Shown here piece by piece: positions 1 to 8,199 of a DNA stretch of 25,439 bases. The DNA lies in NCBI GenBank assembly GCA_900766195.1, contig CAAFUN010000101.1, positions 1 to 25,439 on the forward strand, read 5' to 3'. This stretch comes from an uncultured Bacteroides sp. Its GTDB lineage: Bacteria; Bacteroidota; Bacteroidia; Bacteroidales; Bacteroidaceae. Below the pieces are notes generated by a model. It saw only the letters and a list, made by a program, of their open reading frames with translations, was not told the DNA's origin and made no database searches. The stretch's first letter is position 1, and every line of letters starts with the position of its first letter. The translations under genes were made by a program, and so were the position numbers.

Positions 1-77
1 GGCTGTTTATACCTTCTTGCAAAACTATGATTTCTAATCGAAAAATTTTATAAGCCTCGTAACTAGCTGAGTATTAA

Positions 78-359
78 TTAATAATAGCTGTTTTGAGAAT
101 ATTTCTCCGGACAGCAGTGCTCTATATTATATTTACCAGTACGCATACCCTGAATAGAGAATCGTCCATCAACATTTGTTATTGCACCATAACGAGTACC
201 AGAAGCTTCATGTATCGCCCTTACAGTAGCTCCAATAATAGCTTCCTTTTGCGTATCCACGACCTTACCACTCATGGAAGAAGTTGTAGATTGTGCATAA
301 GCATCGGCAGTCATTAGCATCAATGTAATTAAAAGCATTAACCTCACTTTTCTTAGCAT
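78..359 (-). pseudogene. Truncated SusC/TonB-dependent receptor N-terminus
   Basis: The 93-codon frame begins with a clear signal peptide (cleavage near AYAQ, residues 20-23). It continues into the start of a carboxypeptidase-regulatory-like (CarboxypepD_reg) domain: SGKVVD, then IIGATV, then a NVDGRFSI segment. This is the usual N-terminal extension of SusC-type outer-membrane receptors, which run to about 1,000 residues. Similarity stops at about residue 78, after GKYN, where a conserved beta-strand pair should follow. An unrelated tail of about 15 residues then reaches a stop. No plug or barrel follows. I read it as the 5' stub of a deleted receptor gene; expression of a short secreted peptide cannot be excluded. 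Confidence 0.75.
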
Positions 360-407
360 AATTTTAATTTTTAGTCACTAATTAAGTTAATAAAATCTTT
401 CATGGCG

Positions 408-415
408 CAAATATA
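408..415 (-). promoter_or_regulatory. Bacteroides -7 box of receptor stub
   Basis: Read on the minus strand this is TATATTTG, a match to TAnnTTTG, about 50 nt before the ATG at 359. No convincing TTTG -33 box lies at the expected spacing. Confidence 0.4.
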
Positions 416-490
416 ATTAACGAAATCAAGTATGATGTTACAAACGTGCTACATTTTTAGGCAAAAATAAACCAGTCAAAAGGATATATA

Positions 491-523
491 ATAAAAAAGT
501 CTAACAAAACATTGTTAGACTTT
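491..523 (-). terminator. Rho-independent terminator of ettA
   Basis: Perfect 11-bp stem (496-506 with 513-523) and 6-nt loop. On the minus strand it is followed by a run of six T, about 50 nt after the ettA stop. Confidence 0.75.
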
Positions 524-572
524 CTATCTGTAAGTAAATAAAAGTATATGTATTACAAATTATCACATCATA

Positions 573-2270
573 TCAATCATTTATCAATTTTCTATATCTC
601 ACTCTTTTTGGCTCTTCATTGCCTAGACGTTTCATTTTGTTTTCTTCGTATTCAGAATAAGAACCTTCAAAGTAGAATACGTTTGAATCTCCTTCAAAAG
701 CAAGGATATGCGTACATATACGATCGAGGAACCAACGGTCATGACTGATCACTACTGCACAACCGGCAAAATCCTCCAGACCTTCTTCAAGCGCACGCAA
801 CGTATTTACATCAATATCATTGGTAGGCTCATCAAGTAGCAACACATTGCCCTCTTCTTTCAAAGCCATGGCCAGATGCAAGCGATTACGCTCACCACCC
901 GAAAGAACGCCACAAAGTTTCTCTTGATCAGCACCCGAAAAATTGAAGCGGGATAAATAAGCACGTGCATTGATATCACGTCCACCCATGCGAATCAATT
1001 CCGTACCTCCCGAAATCACCTGATAAACACTCTTATTCGCATCAATATCCTTGTGTTGCTGATCTACATAAGCCACTTTCACCGTCTCTCCTACTTCAAA
1101 CTCGCCACTGTCCTGTTTATCCAATCCCATGATAAGACGGAACAATGTTGTTTTGCCGGCACCATTAGGGCCAATAATCCCCACAATACCATTAGGTGGC
1201 AGCATAAAGTTCAAGTCATCAAACAACAACTTATCTCCATAAGCCTTAGCCACATGCTTGGCTTCAATCACTTTGTTACCCAGACGCGGTCCATTAGGAA
1301 TAAAGATTTCCAATCGCTCCTCTTTCTCCTTCATGTCCTCGCTAAGCAACTTATCATAAGAGTTCAAACGAGCTTTACCTTTGGCCTGACGGGCCTTAGG
1401 AGCCATCCGTACCCAGTCTAGCTCACGTTCCAGCGTTTTGCGGCGTTTACTTGCAGTCTTCTCCTCCATTTCCATACGTTTGGTCTTTTGTTCCAACCAA
1501 CTGGAGTAATTACCTTTCCACGGAATACCCTCACCACGGTCAAGTTCCAGAATCCATCCTGCCACATGATCAAGGAAATAGCGGTCATGCGTTACAGCGA
1601 TTACCGTACCTTCATACTGTTGCAAGTGTTGTTCCAACCAATCAATAGACTCAGCATCAAGGTGGTTGGTAGGCTCATCCAGCAACAACACATCCGGCTT
1701 CTGTAACAATAATCGGCAGAGTGCCACGCGTCTACGCTCACCACCTGACAAATATTCTACAGACTGATCTTCGGGCGGACAACGCAATGCATCCATAGCA
1801 CGCTCCAGCTTACTATCCAGATTCCATGCATCAGTAGCATCAATAATATCCTGCAATTCAGCCTGACGTGCAAAAAGCTTATCCATCTTATCAGCATCCT
1901 CGTAATATTCCGGCAAACCAAACTTCTGGTTGATTTCTTCATATTCGCTCAAAGCATCCACAATGGGTTGTACGCCTTCCATCACAATCTCCTTCACCGT
2001 CTTAGAAGGATCTAAGTAAGGTTCCTGTGCCAGATATCCCACCGAATAACCTGGTGCAAACACTACTTCACCCTGATAAGACTTGTCCAGTCCTGCTATG
2101 ATTTTCAGCAAAGTAGATTTACCAGATCCATTCAGACCGATAATTCCTATTTTTGCTCCATAAAAGAACGAGAGGTAGATATTCTTCAGTACCTGCTTAT
2201 TGTTCTGCTGAATAGTTTTGCTCAGCCCTACCATGGAAAAAATAATCTTTTTGTCGTCAACTGTTGCCAT
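573..2270 (-). CDS. ettA: Energy-dependent translational throttle protein EttA (ABC-F ATPase)
   Basis: A 565-residue soluble ABC-F protein with two ATPase domains and no membrane segments. Domain 1 has Walker A GLNGSGKST (residues 45-53), signature LSGGERRR and Walker B LLLDEPTNHLD. Domain 2 has GPNGAGKTT, LSGGERNR and LLLDEPTNDID. A basic, glutamate-rich linker (the ribosome-contacting interdomain region) joins them, and an arm-like insertion lies in domain 1. Length and motif order match EttA, which in E. coli binds the ribosomal E site and gates entry into elongation according to the ATP/ADP ratio. It is a single-gene unit with its own promoter box and terminator, divergent from tRNA-Lys. 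Both catalytic glutamates are present. It looks like an intact housekeeping gene. Confidence 0.95.
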   Translation of the reverse strand: MATVDDKKIIFSMVGLSKTIQQNNKQVLKNIYLSFFYGAKIGIIGLNGSGKSTLLKIIAGLDKSYQGEVVFAPGYSVGYLAQEPYLDPSKTVKEIVMEGVQPIVDALSEYEEINQKFGLPEYYEDADKMDKLFARQAELQDIIDATDAWNLDSKLERAMDALRCPPEDQSVEYLSGGERRRVALCRLLLQKPDVLLLDEPTNHLDAESIDWLEQHLQQYEGTVIAVTHDRYFLDHVAGWILELDRGEGIPWKGNYSSWLEQKTKRMEMEEKTASKRRKTLERELDWVRMAPKARQAKGKARLNSYDKLLSEDMKEKEERLEIFIPNGPRLGNKVIEAKHVAKAYGDKLLFDDLNFMLPPNGIVGIIGPNGAGKTTLFRLIMGLDKQDSGEFEVGETVKVAYVDQQHKDIDANKSVYQVISGGTELIRMGGRDINARAYLSRFNFSGADQEKLCGVLSGGERNRLHLAMALKEEGNVLLLDEPTNDIDVNTLRALEEGLEDFAGCAVVISHDRWFLDRICTHILAFEGDSNVFYFEGSYSEYEENKMKRLGNEEPKRVRYRKLIND

Positions 2271-2305
2271 AAATATAATAAAGGTATTAAGTTCGTTACT
2301 GCGTA

Positions 2306-2313
2306 CAAAGATA
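2306..2313 (-). promoter_or_regulatory. -7 box of ettA
   Basis: The minus strand reads TATCTTTG (TAnnTTTG consensus) about 36 nt upstream of the ettA ATG. The -33 element is not clear. Confidence 0.5.
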
Positions 2314-2332
2314 AGAAAAAAAGCGAAATCTA

Positions 2333-2363
2333 TTTGCTATTCTCAAAATAGTGCCTATCTTTG
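2333..2363 (+). promoter_or_regulatory. Promoter of tRNA-Lys
   Basis: TTTG (2333-2336), a 19-nt spacer and TATCTTTG (2356-2363) match the Bacteroides primary-sigma consensus exactly. The tRNA begins 26 nt after the -7 box. Confidence 0.75.
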
Positions 2364-2389
2364 CACCCGCTTAACAGCAAAAAAGGATT

Positions 2390-2462
2390 GATTCGCTAGC
2401 TCAGCAGGTAGAGCACAACACTTTTAATGTTGGGGTCCTGGGTTCGAGCCCCAGGCGGATCA
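2390..2462 (+). tRNA. tRNA-Lys (anticodon UUU)
   Basis: The 73-nt cloverleaf folds completely: a 7-bp acceptor stem (GATTCGC with GCGGATC, one T-G pair), D arm GCTC/GAGC, a 5-bp anticodon stem CAACA/TGTTG around loop CTTTTAA with anticodon TTT, and T arm CTGGG/CCCAG around TTCGAGC. The discriminator is A. The 3' CCA is not encoded, so it must be added after transcription. It reads lysine AAA/AAG codons. Confidence 0.97.
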
Positions 2463-2466
2463 CGAA

Positions 2467-2513
2467 AGAAAAATGCAGGAAATTGATTATCAATTTCCTG
2501 CATTTTTCTTTTT
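2467..2513 (+). terminator. Terminator after tRNA-Lys
   Basis: A perfect 21-bp inverted repeat (2467-2487 with 2489-2509), so the real loop is a few central bases, followed by a T-rich run. It begins 4 nt after the tRNA and could work on both strands. Confidence 0.8.
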
Positions 2514-2748
2514 ATAGCTCAGCCGTCACTCCCGTCCGTATTCCAGAATCTTTATTAAGTAGTAAGTAATCCTATTCTATTTCTCCAACATCAGAAGGGT
2601 TAATAATTCATTATACATGAAAGTAATACAGTTAAAAAGATATACCTATAAAAAGATTAATAAGCTTCTAGATAGTTGATTTAAAGGGACTACAAGCAGA
2701 AAAATAACAAAAATGCAAGAAACAAGAGCATATCTGATATATTTCAAC

Positions 2749-2756
2749 TAAATTTG
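2749..2756 (+). promoter_or_regulatory. Candidate -7 box upstream of the CsgG-like operon
   Basis: TAAATTTG matches TAnnTTTG exactly, followed by GC as is common in Bacteroides. There is no clear -33 TTTG. It lies 265 nt before the first ATG, so a later unseen promoter is possible. Confidence 0.35.
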
Positions 2757-2975
2757 CATCGTTCCTTGTTGAAATATTACCACTTTGATAGTATATAACA
2801 AAAGGAATCATATATAAAAAAGCGTTTATCAACGCCTTGTTCTTTGACTGCTTAGAATCTAGTTAGTTGCTTGTACATATGAGAGGGTATTTACTAGAGT
2901 CTTTCAGTAATGGGACAGGTAGCGATACAGTGGCTCGCGCTCTTTTTTATATGCTAATTTATAGTTTTTATAATT

Positions 2976-3003
2976 TATCCCATTTGGGGCTACTAATGGG
3001 ATA
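2976..3003 (+). promoter_or_regulatory. Perfect hairpin just before the first operon start codon
   Basis: TATCCCATT (2976-2984) pairs with AATGGGATA (2995-3003) around a 10-nt loop. The hairpin ends 17 nt before the ATG at 3021, where it could affect ribosome access. It has no T run, so it does not look like a terminator. Confidence 0.45.
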
Positions 3004-3020
3004 CACAATTTCTAGACAAG

Positions 3021-3599
3021 ATGAAAAAAGTTTTATTGGTGTTCATTGCTTTAATTTCAATGGTAGCGGTGCAAGCTCAGATCAAAGAGAACATTGCAAA
3101 AAGTCAAAAACGTGCGGCTAATCTGAGAGCCTTGTGTGCCAGCTATCCCAAACAATGTGGATATGCTAATGTAGATGGTTACGGTAAATCTGTTTGGGAT
3201 GCTGCTGATTTTGCTATTAAGAACAGCACGCTGTTAGAGGGTTTATACAAACGTCAGATCGGTGAAACCATAGATGGAGTAACTGACGTTACTGTAAAAA
3301 AACCGACACTTGACGAATGGATAGAACTTGCGGCTACCATCACAGCAGAAGGCGTGTCTGTAAAGAATGCTGTTGATAAGGCACAGAGTGTAGCTCCCGA
3401 AGTAAAATCAATCGTAGAATCAGCAGGGCAAGAAAAGAACCCGTTGAAAGCAGCCAAAGCAGCAAAAGGAGCTAAAGCAGCTTCAGCCATCCTTGATTTT
3501 GGCAATTCTGCCACACCTATTCTGTTGGAAGAAAGTGCAGCACAAGCAAAAGCTGTACAAGAAATCATCAAAACATTAAAATCAGGCGGTAACTTATAA
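3021..3599 (+). CDS. Exported protein of unknown function, first gene of envelope operon
   Basis: A 192-residue protein with a signal peptide (basic MKK, hydrophobic core, cleavage near AVQAQ, residues 16-20). The mature part has two cysteines (about residues 39 and 46) that could form a disulfide. The C-terminal half is alanine- and lysine-rich and predicted helical, including a low-complexity run of alternating K-A near residues 143-155. I recognise no named family. Its TAA overlaps the ATG of the CsgG-like gene by one base, so the two are probably translationally coupled. By context it is a periplasmic or outer-membrane-associated partner of the next four exported proteins. The start at 3021 gives the signal peptide directly. 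Confidence 0.8.
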   Translation: MKKVLLVFIALISMVAVQAQIKENIAKSQKRAANLRALCASYPKQCGYANVDGYGKSVWDAADFAIKNSTLLEGLYKRQIGETIDGVTDVTVKKPTLDEWIELAATITAEGVSVKNAVDKAQSVAPEVKSIVESAGQEKNPLKAAKAAKGAKAASAILDFGNSATPILLEESAAQAKAVQEIIKTLKSGGNL

Positions 3600-4432
3600 T
3601 GAAAAAGATTTTACCATTCATGATTATGCTTGTGTGTAGCCTTACCGGCTACGCACAAGCTGATACCCGCGACATCGTGGGAGTTGCACAGTTCTCCTGC
3701 GAGCAGGAAAGTCCTTACACAGGATTGGTAACGGAAAAAGTTGTAGAAATGTTGACCAACACCAAACGTTTTCGTGTGGTGGACAGAACCAGCATAGACA
3801 AAATTCAAGATGAATTGGAATTGCAAAAAAGCGAGGCTTTTATGGACAGCAAAAATTTGGTAGAGCAAGATATTGCAGTTGGAGCCCAAAAAATGATAAC
3901 CGGACACATTGTAAAGATCCCGGTCTATTGCATAAGGAATTCCGATGGAACAATCAGAGGCTATAAAGCAAGTGTAGCGTTCCAAATGAAGGTGGTGGAT
4001 GTGGCTACCGGATTGAGCACACAAGCTACAAGTTTTGAAGGAAAAGCCAGTAAGGAAAATCTATCTCCAGAGAGTGCTGTTACTCAAGCAATGTCATCCA
4101 TACAAGATGAAATATACGAATATTTCAGAATAAACTTTCCGGTAACGGCAAAGATCAGCCGCATTCTTTCGGAGAAAAATGGAGTAGCCCAATCTGTCTT
4201 GATATCAGCCGGACTTAAACAAGGCATTCGTGTCGGAGATAAGTTTACAGTAGAAAGCATTGAAATGATAGACGGGCAACCATACCCATCTCCCATCGGC
4301 GAACTGACCGTAAAAAAACTTGCTGGAGAATCATTCTCTGAATGTGATGCGGACAAGAAAACGGGACTAGGAATCACGGAAAAGTTTAAATCCGGGGCTA
4401 AAATAGAATGTAAACTGAGAATAGATAAATGA
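3599..4432 (+). CDS. CsgG/LpoB-like exported protein
   Basis: A 277-residue protein with a signal peptide ending near GYAQA (residues 17-21). Residues 22-180 show the CsgG-type (curli assembly transporter/LpoB/TolB-N) pattern: a strand VGVAQF, helix VTEKVVEMLTNT, RFRVVDRT (57-64), a helix with KIQDELELQKS, then VGAQKMITGHI and a strand ending in VVDVATG. Family members form outer-membrane secretion pores or act as periplasmic adaptor proteins. The C-terminal ~90 residues, with GLKQGIRVGDKF, look like a small beta domain as in FlgT/FlgO relatives. Unlike CsgG it has no proper lipobox, so a lipid-anchored nonamer is not assured. It overlaps its neighbours by 1 and 4 bases. Fold assignment is fairly sure; pore function is inference. 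Confidence 0.75.
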   Translation: MKKILPFMIMLVCSLTGYAQADTRDIVGVAQFSCEQESPYTGLVTEKVVEMLTNTKRFRVVDRTSIDKIQDELELQKSEAFMDSKNLVEQDIAVGAQKMITGHIVKIPVYCIRNSDGTIRGYKASVAFQMKVVDVATGLSTQATSFEGKASKENLSPESAVTQAMSSIQDEIYEYFRINFPVTAKISRILSEKNGVAQSVLISAGLKQGIRVGDKFTVESIEMIDGQPYPSPIGELTVKKLAGESFSECDADKKTGLGITEKFKSGAKIECKLRIDK

Positions 4433-4878
4433 GTATGAAATATCTAATATTATTATCTGTCTTCTTGGTCGGAATGAGCTCCGAGTGTCTAGCACAATAC
4501 CAAGTGAATTATCAATCGTCCACAAACAATACCGTCACATTGCGAAGTGTAGGTTATGCCAATAACAAAAAAAAGGCTTTGCTTAATGCGGAACTTTCGG
4601 CAATAAAAGCCGTACTATTCCAAGGTGTTGACAATGCTCGTAATTCTACGGCAATAATATCCGAAACAGAAAGTGAAGCGACCAAAAAACATGAAAAATA
4701 TTTCAATGATTTTTACAACAATGGCTACAAACGCTTTATCGCTTCTTCAGAAATAGTGCAACCTTTCTCCAAGGACGTGAACAAACGAAAAAATATAGTT
4801 ATGGATATAACAGTAAAAGTGCGAGCCTTACGTGAAGATTTGGAACGTAACGGTATTATCAGAAAATTCGGAATATAA
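4429..4878 (+). CDS. LPP20/FlgT-N-like exported protein
   Basis: A 149-residue protein with a signal peptide (cleavage near CLAQ, residues 20-23). The mature part starts with a strand (VTLRSVGYA) followed by a long helix with alanines and lysines (NNKKKALLNAELSAIKAV), then a strand-rich C-terminus with VMDITVKV. This strand-long helix-strand plan with a G-x-A-N motif is typical of LPP20 lipoproteins and the N-terminal domain of Vibrio FlgT. The Cys before the cleavage site does not form a normal lipobox. The ATG overlaps the upstream stop in an ATGA, and a second ATG two codons on (4435) would also serve. Pairing with a CsgG-like gene recalls FlgO/FlgP/FlgT gene sets. Family call is moderate. 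Confidence 0.65.
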   Translation: MSMKYLILLSVFLVGMSSECLAQYQVNYQSSTNNTVTLRSVGYANNKKKALLNAELSAIKAVLFQGVDNARNSTAIISETESEATKKHEKYFNDFYNNGYKRFIASSEIVQPFSKDVNKRKNIVMDITVKVRALREDLERNGIIRKFGI

Positions 4879-4889
4879 CATTACAGAAC

Positions 4890-5756
4890 ATGAAAAAAAC
4901 AATATTGCTGTTATTTTTAAGCTGCCTAGGCCTTATTGCCAAAGCGCAAGAAGCAATCAAAGTACAACCCAAAATTATGGTAGTTCCTTTTACGAAAGAA
5001 GGAGAAGATATACGAACCGTACTTGAAGAGGATGTAAACAAACGCATTGCTTTAACCAAGATTAAAGAAGCTTTTGATAGTCGCGGATTTACAACTGTTG
5101 ACTTTTTCGGTAAGCTGAAGTCTCTCTCAAAGACGAATGCTTTGGCAATAGACAACCAGACAGACTTAAAGACTATGATCATTCAACAATCTGGAGCAGA
5201 TATTTATGTGGATGCAGAAATAGATGTACTCTTCTCCGGCAGTGGCAATTCGGTGAAGGTCATTATTACCGCTTATGACATTTCTACAGGCAACTCGCTT
5301 TCCAACAAGGTTGGGGAAAGTGGTAAATTCTATACTGACGATATAGGGAAATTGGCATTGAAGGCTGTTGAAAGTCAAGCTGATGATTTCTTAAATACCA
5401 TGCAGACCAAATTTAATGATATTGTGCTCAACGGAAGTTCTATAAATGTTACTTTCGGATTTGCCCCAACATCGAAATATTCTATGTCAAGCGAAATAGG
5501 AAGTGAAGGCCTTACCATTTCCGATGAGTTAGAAACATGGATGAGCGAGCATGCATATAAAAACAATTATCACATTCAAGGAACAACAGACAAACAGATG
5601 ATCTTTGATGATGTGCACATCCCCTTAAAAGATCAGAACGGAAACAATTACAATATTAACAAGTTCGGATTGGAGCTTATGAAATTCACCCGTAAACTTG
5701 GTTTGCAAATCAGCAGAGACATAAGTAATAACACTTTAGTAATAACAATAAAATAG
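4890..5756 (+). CDS. DUF6175-like exported protein
   Basis: A 288-residue protein with a signal peptide ending near AKAQ (residues 17-20). It begins with KIMVVPFTKEGED, then a conserved helical stretch with EEDVNKRIA and KIKEAFDSRGFTTVDF, and a strand pair with GADIYVDAEIDV. The pattern resembles the Bacteroidetes family I know as DUF6175, whose function is not described. The N-terminal half recalls the TolB-N/CsgG plan (VVPF strand, helix, GAD-Y-V strand), so it may be a distant paralogue of the second operon gene. It lies 11 nt after the previous gene in the same operon. The C-terminal ~100 residues have no recognisable motif. Confidence 0.6.
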   Translation: MKKTILLLFLSCLGLIAKAQEAIKVQPKIMVVPFTKEGEDIRTVLEEDVNKRIALTKIKEAFDSRGFTTVDFFGKLKSLSKTNALAIDNQTDLKTMIIQQSGADIYVDAEIDVLFSGSGNSVKVIITAYDISTGNSLSNKVGESGKFYTDDIGKLALKAVESQADDFLNTMQTKFNDIVLNGSSINVTFGFAPTSKYSMSSEIGSEGLTISDELETWMSEHAYKNNYHIQGTTDKQMIFDDVHIPLKDQNGNNYNINKFGLELMKFTRKLGLQISRDISNNTLVITIK

Positions 5757-5761
5757 TTTCT

Positions 5762-6685
5762 ATGTGTATAAAAGGTTTCTTTGTATCGGTTGTTTTAGCA
5801 GCTACCACATTTGTGTCTGTGACGGCTCAAAATGTAGATTTACCCATAGCGGTTGCCCAGTCCAGACAACAAATGACTGAAAACGTAGACGTCTTGCAGC
5901 TACTAAGAGGCAAATTGTCTACTGCAATGACTGAAAACGGTATGGGAATGGCTGATTATAGCGGTATCATCGTGTCTCCTCAAACTACAATAACAAATAA
6001 AAACGTAGTTGAGGGCGGCATGAGGAATATATATATATATGACGTGGATTTATCATTGGCCGTGTCGCAAGTCATAACAGGAACAGTCTTTTATTCCGTC
6101 AATCTCACTTTACGTGGTGAAGGATATTCAAAAGACGGTGCCATCATGGCTTCAATTCGTAATCTGTCCGGCAATGACAAACGCTTGACTACATTTTTCA
6201 GCGAAGCACGCACCAGAATACTGAATTATTATAAAAGCAACACTCCTAATATTTTGACGAAAGCGAAAACATTGGCAAACATGCAGCAGTTTGAAGAAGC
6301 TATAGCATTGCTTGCTTCATATCCCGAGACGTTGCCACAATATAAAACAGTGGCTGTTGCCATGGAAAATATATATGCCACATATCAACGAAAAGCCTGC
6401 AATGACTTTCTGCAAAAAGCTAAAGGCGCTTATGCCTTGGGTGATTACGAAGAATCGGTGCAATGGCTTAACGAAATTGATATGAGCAGCCCATGCGCTA
6501 AAGATGCAGCAAAGCTTGCCGCCCAGATAAAACAGTCGATAAAAGCGGAACAAGCTCAGCTTCTATCTCTTTATGAAAAGCAGATGCAATCTGAAGCGAA
6601 TATTGAAAAACAACGCTTACAAGCTATTGAAAACATGGCAACTGCATATTATAAAAATCAGCCGGAATATTACTTTGTATTTTGA
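5762..6685 (+). CDS. Exported protein with helical repeat tail, last gene of envelope operon
   Basis: A 307-residue protein with a signal peptide (cleavage near VTAQ, residues 20-23). Residues 24-150 are strand-rich, with a helix-strand pattern similar to its operon neighbours (LRGKLSTAMTENG, then VDLSLAV). Residues 160-290 are helical and TPR-like: AKTLANMQQFEEAIALLASYP and AKGAYALGDYEESVQWLNEID each look like one hairpin unit. A coiled, glutamine-rich end follows. It starts 5 nt after the previous stop and ends 27 nt before a strong hairpin terminator, so it closes the operon. Possibly an adaptor that holds the complex together; no specific family is recognised. Confidence 0.7.
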   Translation: MCIKGFFVSVVLAATTFVSVTAQNVDLPIAVAQSRQQMTENVDVLQLLRGKLSTAMTENGMGMADYSGIIVSPQTTITNKNVVEGGMRNIYIYDVDLSLAVSQVITGTVFYSVNLTLRGEGYSKDGAIMASIRNLSGNDKRLTTFFSEARTRILNYYKSNTPNILTKAKTLANMQQFEEAIALLASYPETLPQYKTVAVAMENIYATYQRKACNDFLQKAKGAYALGDYEESVQWLNEIDMSSPCAKDAAKLAAQIKQSIKAEQAQLLSLYEKQMQSEANIEKQRLQAIENMATAYYKNQPEYYFVF

Positions 6686-6712
6686 GCTAAAATATGAGTA
6701 CTTATAAAGTTA

Positions 6713-6757
6713 ATCAAAATTTCGGCAGTATTTATTCGATACTGCCGAAATTTTGAT
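6713..6757 (+). terminator. Terminator of the five-gene envelope operon
   Basis: A perfect 19-bp stem (6713-6731 with 6739-6757) around a 7-nt loop, with the T run inside the descending arm. It lies 27 nt after the last operon stop. Confidence 0.75.
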
Positions 6758-6872
6758 ATTGTGATAGACAATAAAAGTATTCAAAAAGACTCGATTGAAA
6801 GTCTTTCTAAGAGAAAATTGTAGATACCGAGTTCATCTTCTACTATAGGGACGTTCATTTGCATTATTCTTC

Positions 6873-6930
6873 CTACTTACTCAGGTTTCCTAAGTAGCCT
6901 GAAAGGCTTTCAACCTTATGAGGCTACTTA
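6873..6930. other. Three mutually pairing arms between the operon and the SDR gene
   Basis: CTACTTA (6873-6879) can pair with TAAGTAG (6891-6897). The same middle arm, extended to TAAGTAGCCT (6891-6900), can instead pair with AGGCTACTTA (6921-6930). A small GAAAG/CTTTC hairpin lies inside the second structure. It sits just downstream of the leftward SDR gene and may be its terminator; no strong T run is seen. Confidence 0.35.
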
Positions 6931-6970
6931 CAAAACTTAAATCACCTATTCCTCGGAAGTTTAAAGCCTG

Positions 6971-7831
6971 TTAAAGAGCTTCTGCCGTATTTTTCAGTGC
7001 TCCCGGAATAACAGTGTCTTCTCCACGTTCACGCCATTTGGCAAGGTCACGATTACGTGAAGCAACCGCTCCTTCCCATAATTGGTAAGCATCTTCTCCC
7101 AGCATTAAACGTACCGGAGCGGCATCGCTTTCAACCATATCTACAACAACCTGCATCCCTTTAACCGGGTTGCCCATTTGCTGCCCGTTCTGAGTTGCAA
7201 AGTATTCAGCTAACCCGGAATCTAAGGCAGCATAATCGTCTATTTTCCCGTCAGCCTTCATAGCCGCAACCCCTGCAAATCCAGTACGGAATGCTCCTGG
7301 TTCAACAAGCGTAACACGCACACCAAAAGGTTTAACTTCGTAGTGCAATGCTTCGGTAAATCCTTCCAATGCAAATTTCGATGCATTATACAAACCATTA
7401 CCCGGGAAAGCAACAAGTCCGGCAATACTTGTCAAATTCAAAATATGCCCTGATTTACGGCTACGCATCTGTGGCAATACTTCTCTGGACAACTCTGCGG
7501 CAGCAAAGAAATTCAATTCCATATTCGCACGGATTTGTTCTGAAGTAAATTCTTCCAATGCACCATAGGCACCTGCCCCTGCAATATTTGCCAACACATC
7601 AATACGTCCGAATTTTTCAGTCGCCGTCTTCAGCGCATTTCTTCGTGCTTCTGTATTAGTAACATCCAACTGAATCGCCAATGCTCGTTCTCCGTATTCA
7701 GATGCGATTTCCTGTAAAGGTTCCAGACGACGTGCCGTAAGAATTGCATTGTCTCCTTTTGCCAAAACCAATTTTGCCAACTCTTTTCCAAAACCGGATG
7801 ATGCTCCGGTTATAAACCAAACTTTACTCAT
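6971..7831 (-). CDS. Short-chain dehydrogenase/reductase (SDR) family oxidoreductase
   Basis: A 286-residue classical-type SDR. The nucleotide-binding TGASSGFG lies at residues 8-15, with arginines at 34-35 that favour NADP(H). The NIAG turn is at 82-85 and the catalytic tetrad is N107, S135, Y148 and K152. The protein is cytosolic and complete, a little longer than the ~250-residue core, so it has an extended substrate-binding C-terminus. The substrate cannot be told from sequence. Leftward of it lies a structured intergenic region. Upstream are the stubs of two broken genes, so it may once have belonged to a larger redox/hydrolase cluster of the kind found in Bacteroidetes. Confidence 0.92.
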   Translation of the reverse strand: MSKVWFITGASSGFGKELAKLVLAKGDNAILTARRLEPLQEIASEYGERALAIQLDVTNTEARRNALKTATEKFGRIDVLANIAGAGAYGALEEFTSEQIRANMELNFFAAAELSREVLPQMRSRKSGHILNLTSIAGLVAFPGNGLYNASKFALEGFTEALHYEVKPFGVRVTLVEPGAFRTGFAGVAAMKADGKIDDYAALDSGLAEYFATQNGQQMGNPVKGMQVVVDMVESDAAPVRLMLGEDAYQLWEGAVASRNRDLAKWRERGEDTVIPGALKNTAEAL

Positions 7832-8199
7832 TCTTTTTGTATTTAAATTTAAACTCTCTAAGGTAAGTTTCTCTTGTCGATAGTTTGATAAAACTCTCGA
7901 ATTGATTTCACAACTTTAATCGAGGTTATCGTCGAAGCCAATCAGCCACCATCCTGACTCCAGACAGGATAGGCTACCAACGCCAACAGGTTTAAGGCAA
8001 GTGCTATTCTTTTCATGTATGTTTGATATTAATTAATTAGTTATGTGATTCAGTAGTTAAAACAGCTATCTGATTCTGTTAGTTAAAATGTTATACTACT
8101 AATTCGCACTAGTTATAATATATCTGCCAGCTGATAACATCAAAGACTTGATGTCAAAACATAAATAGGGATACTCCTGTAATAAATATCGTTTTCATT
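7832..8199 (-). other. Gene-poor stretch with a signal-peptide stub
   Basis: No full gene. The only coding trace is the signal-peptide stub at 7942-8016. The rest is AT-rich with several ATTAATTA-type runs and no clear hairpin or promoter match. Being between an SDR gene and a deleted hydrolase, it probably marks lost DNA. Confidence 0.5.
7942..8016 (-). pseudogene. Signal-peptide stub of a lost exported protein
   Basis: Minus-strand ATG at 8016 opens a 24-residue frame: MKR, a hydrophobic core of about 13 residues, then an AYPVWSQ cleavage-like site, D-G-G and a stop. It is a textbook Bacteroidetes Sec signal peptide with no mature protein behind it. The other frames downstream show no continuing domain. 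Likely the 5' remnant of a deleted gene. Confidence 0.5.

Larger units (their letters stand above)
2514..3020 (+). other. Gene-free stretch and leader of the exported-protein operon
   Basis: No convincing gene. An overlapping frame at 2867-3121 lacks protein character and runs into the next gene. The stretch contains a candidate -7 box (2749-2756), a small imperfect hairpin near 2820-2838 and a perfect hairpin at 2976-3003 just before the first operon gene. If the box is used, the operon has a leader of about 260 nt. Confidence 0.5.

Noticed and set aside
2867..3121. Rightward 84-residue frame before the envelope operon
   Set aside because: It overlaps the real signal-peptide gene at 3021 in another frame and has no coding character.
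3599..4432. True curli (CsgG) system
   Set aside because: No curlin-like repeat protein or CsgE/CsgF partner is in the operon, and the CsgG-like protein lacks a lipobox.
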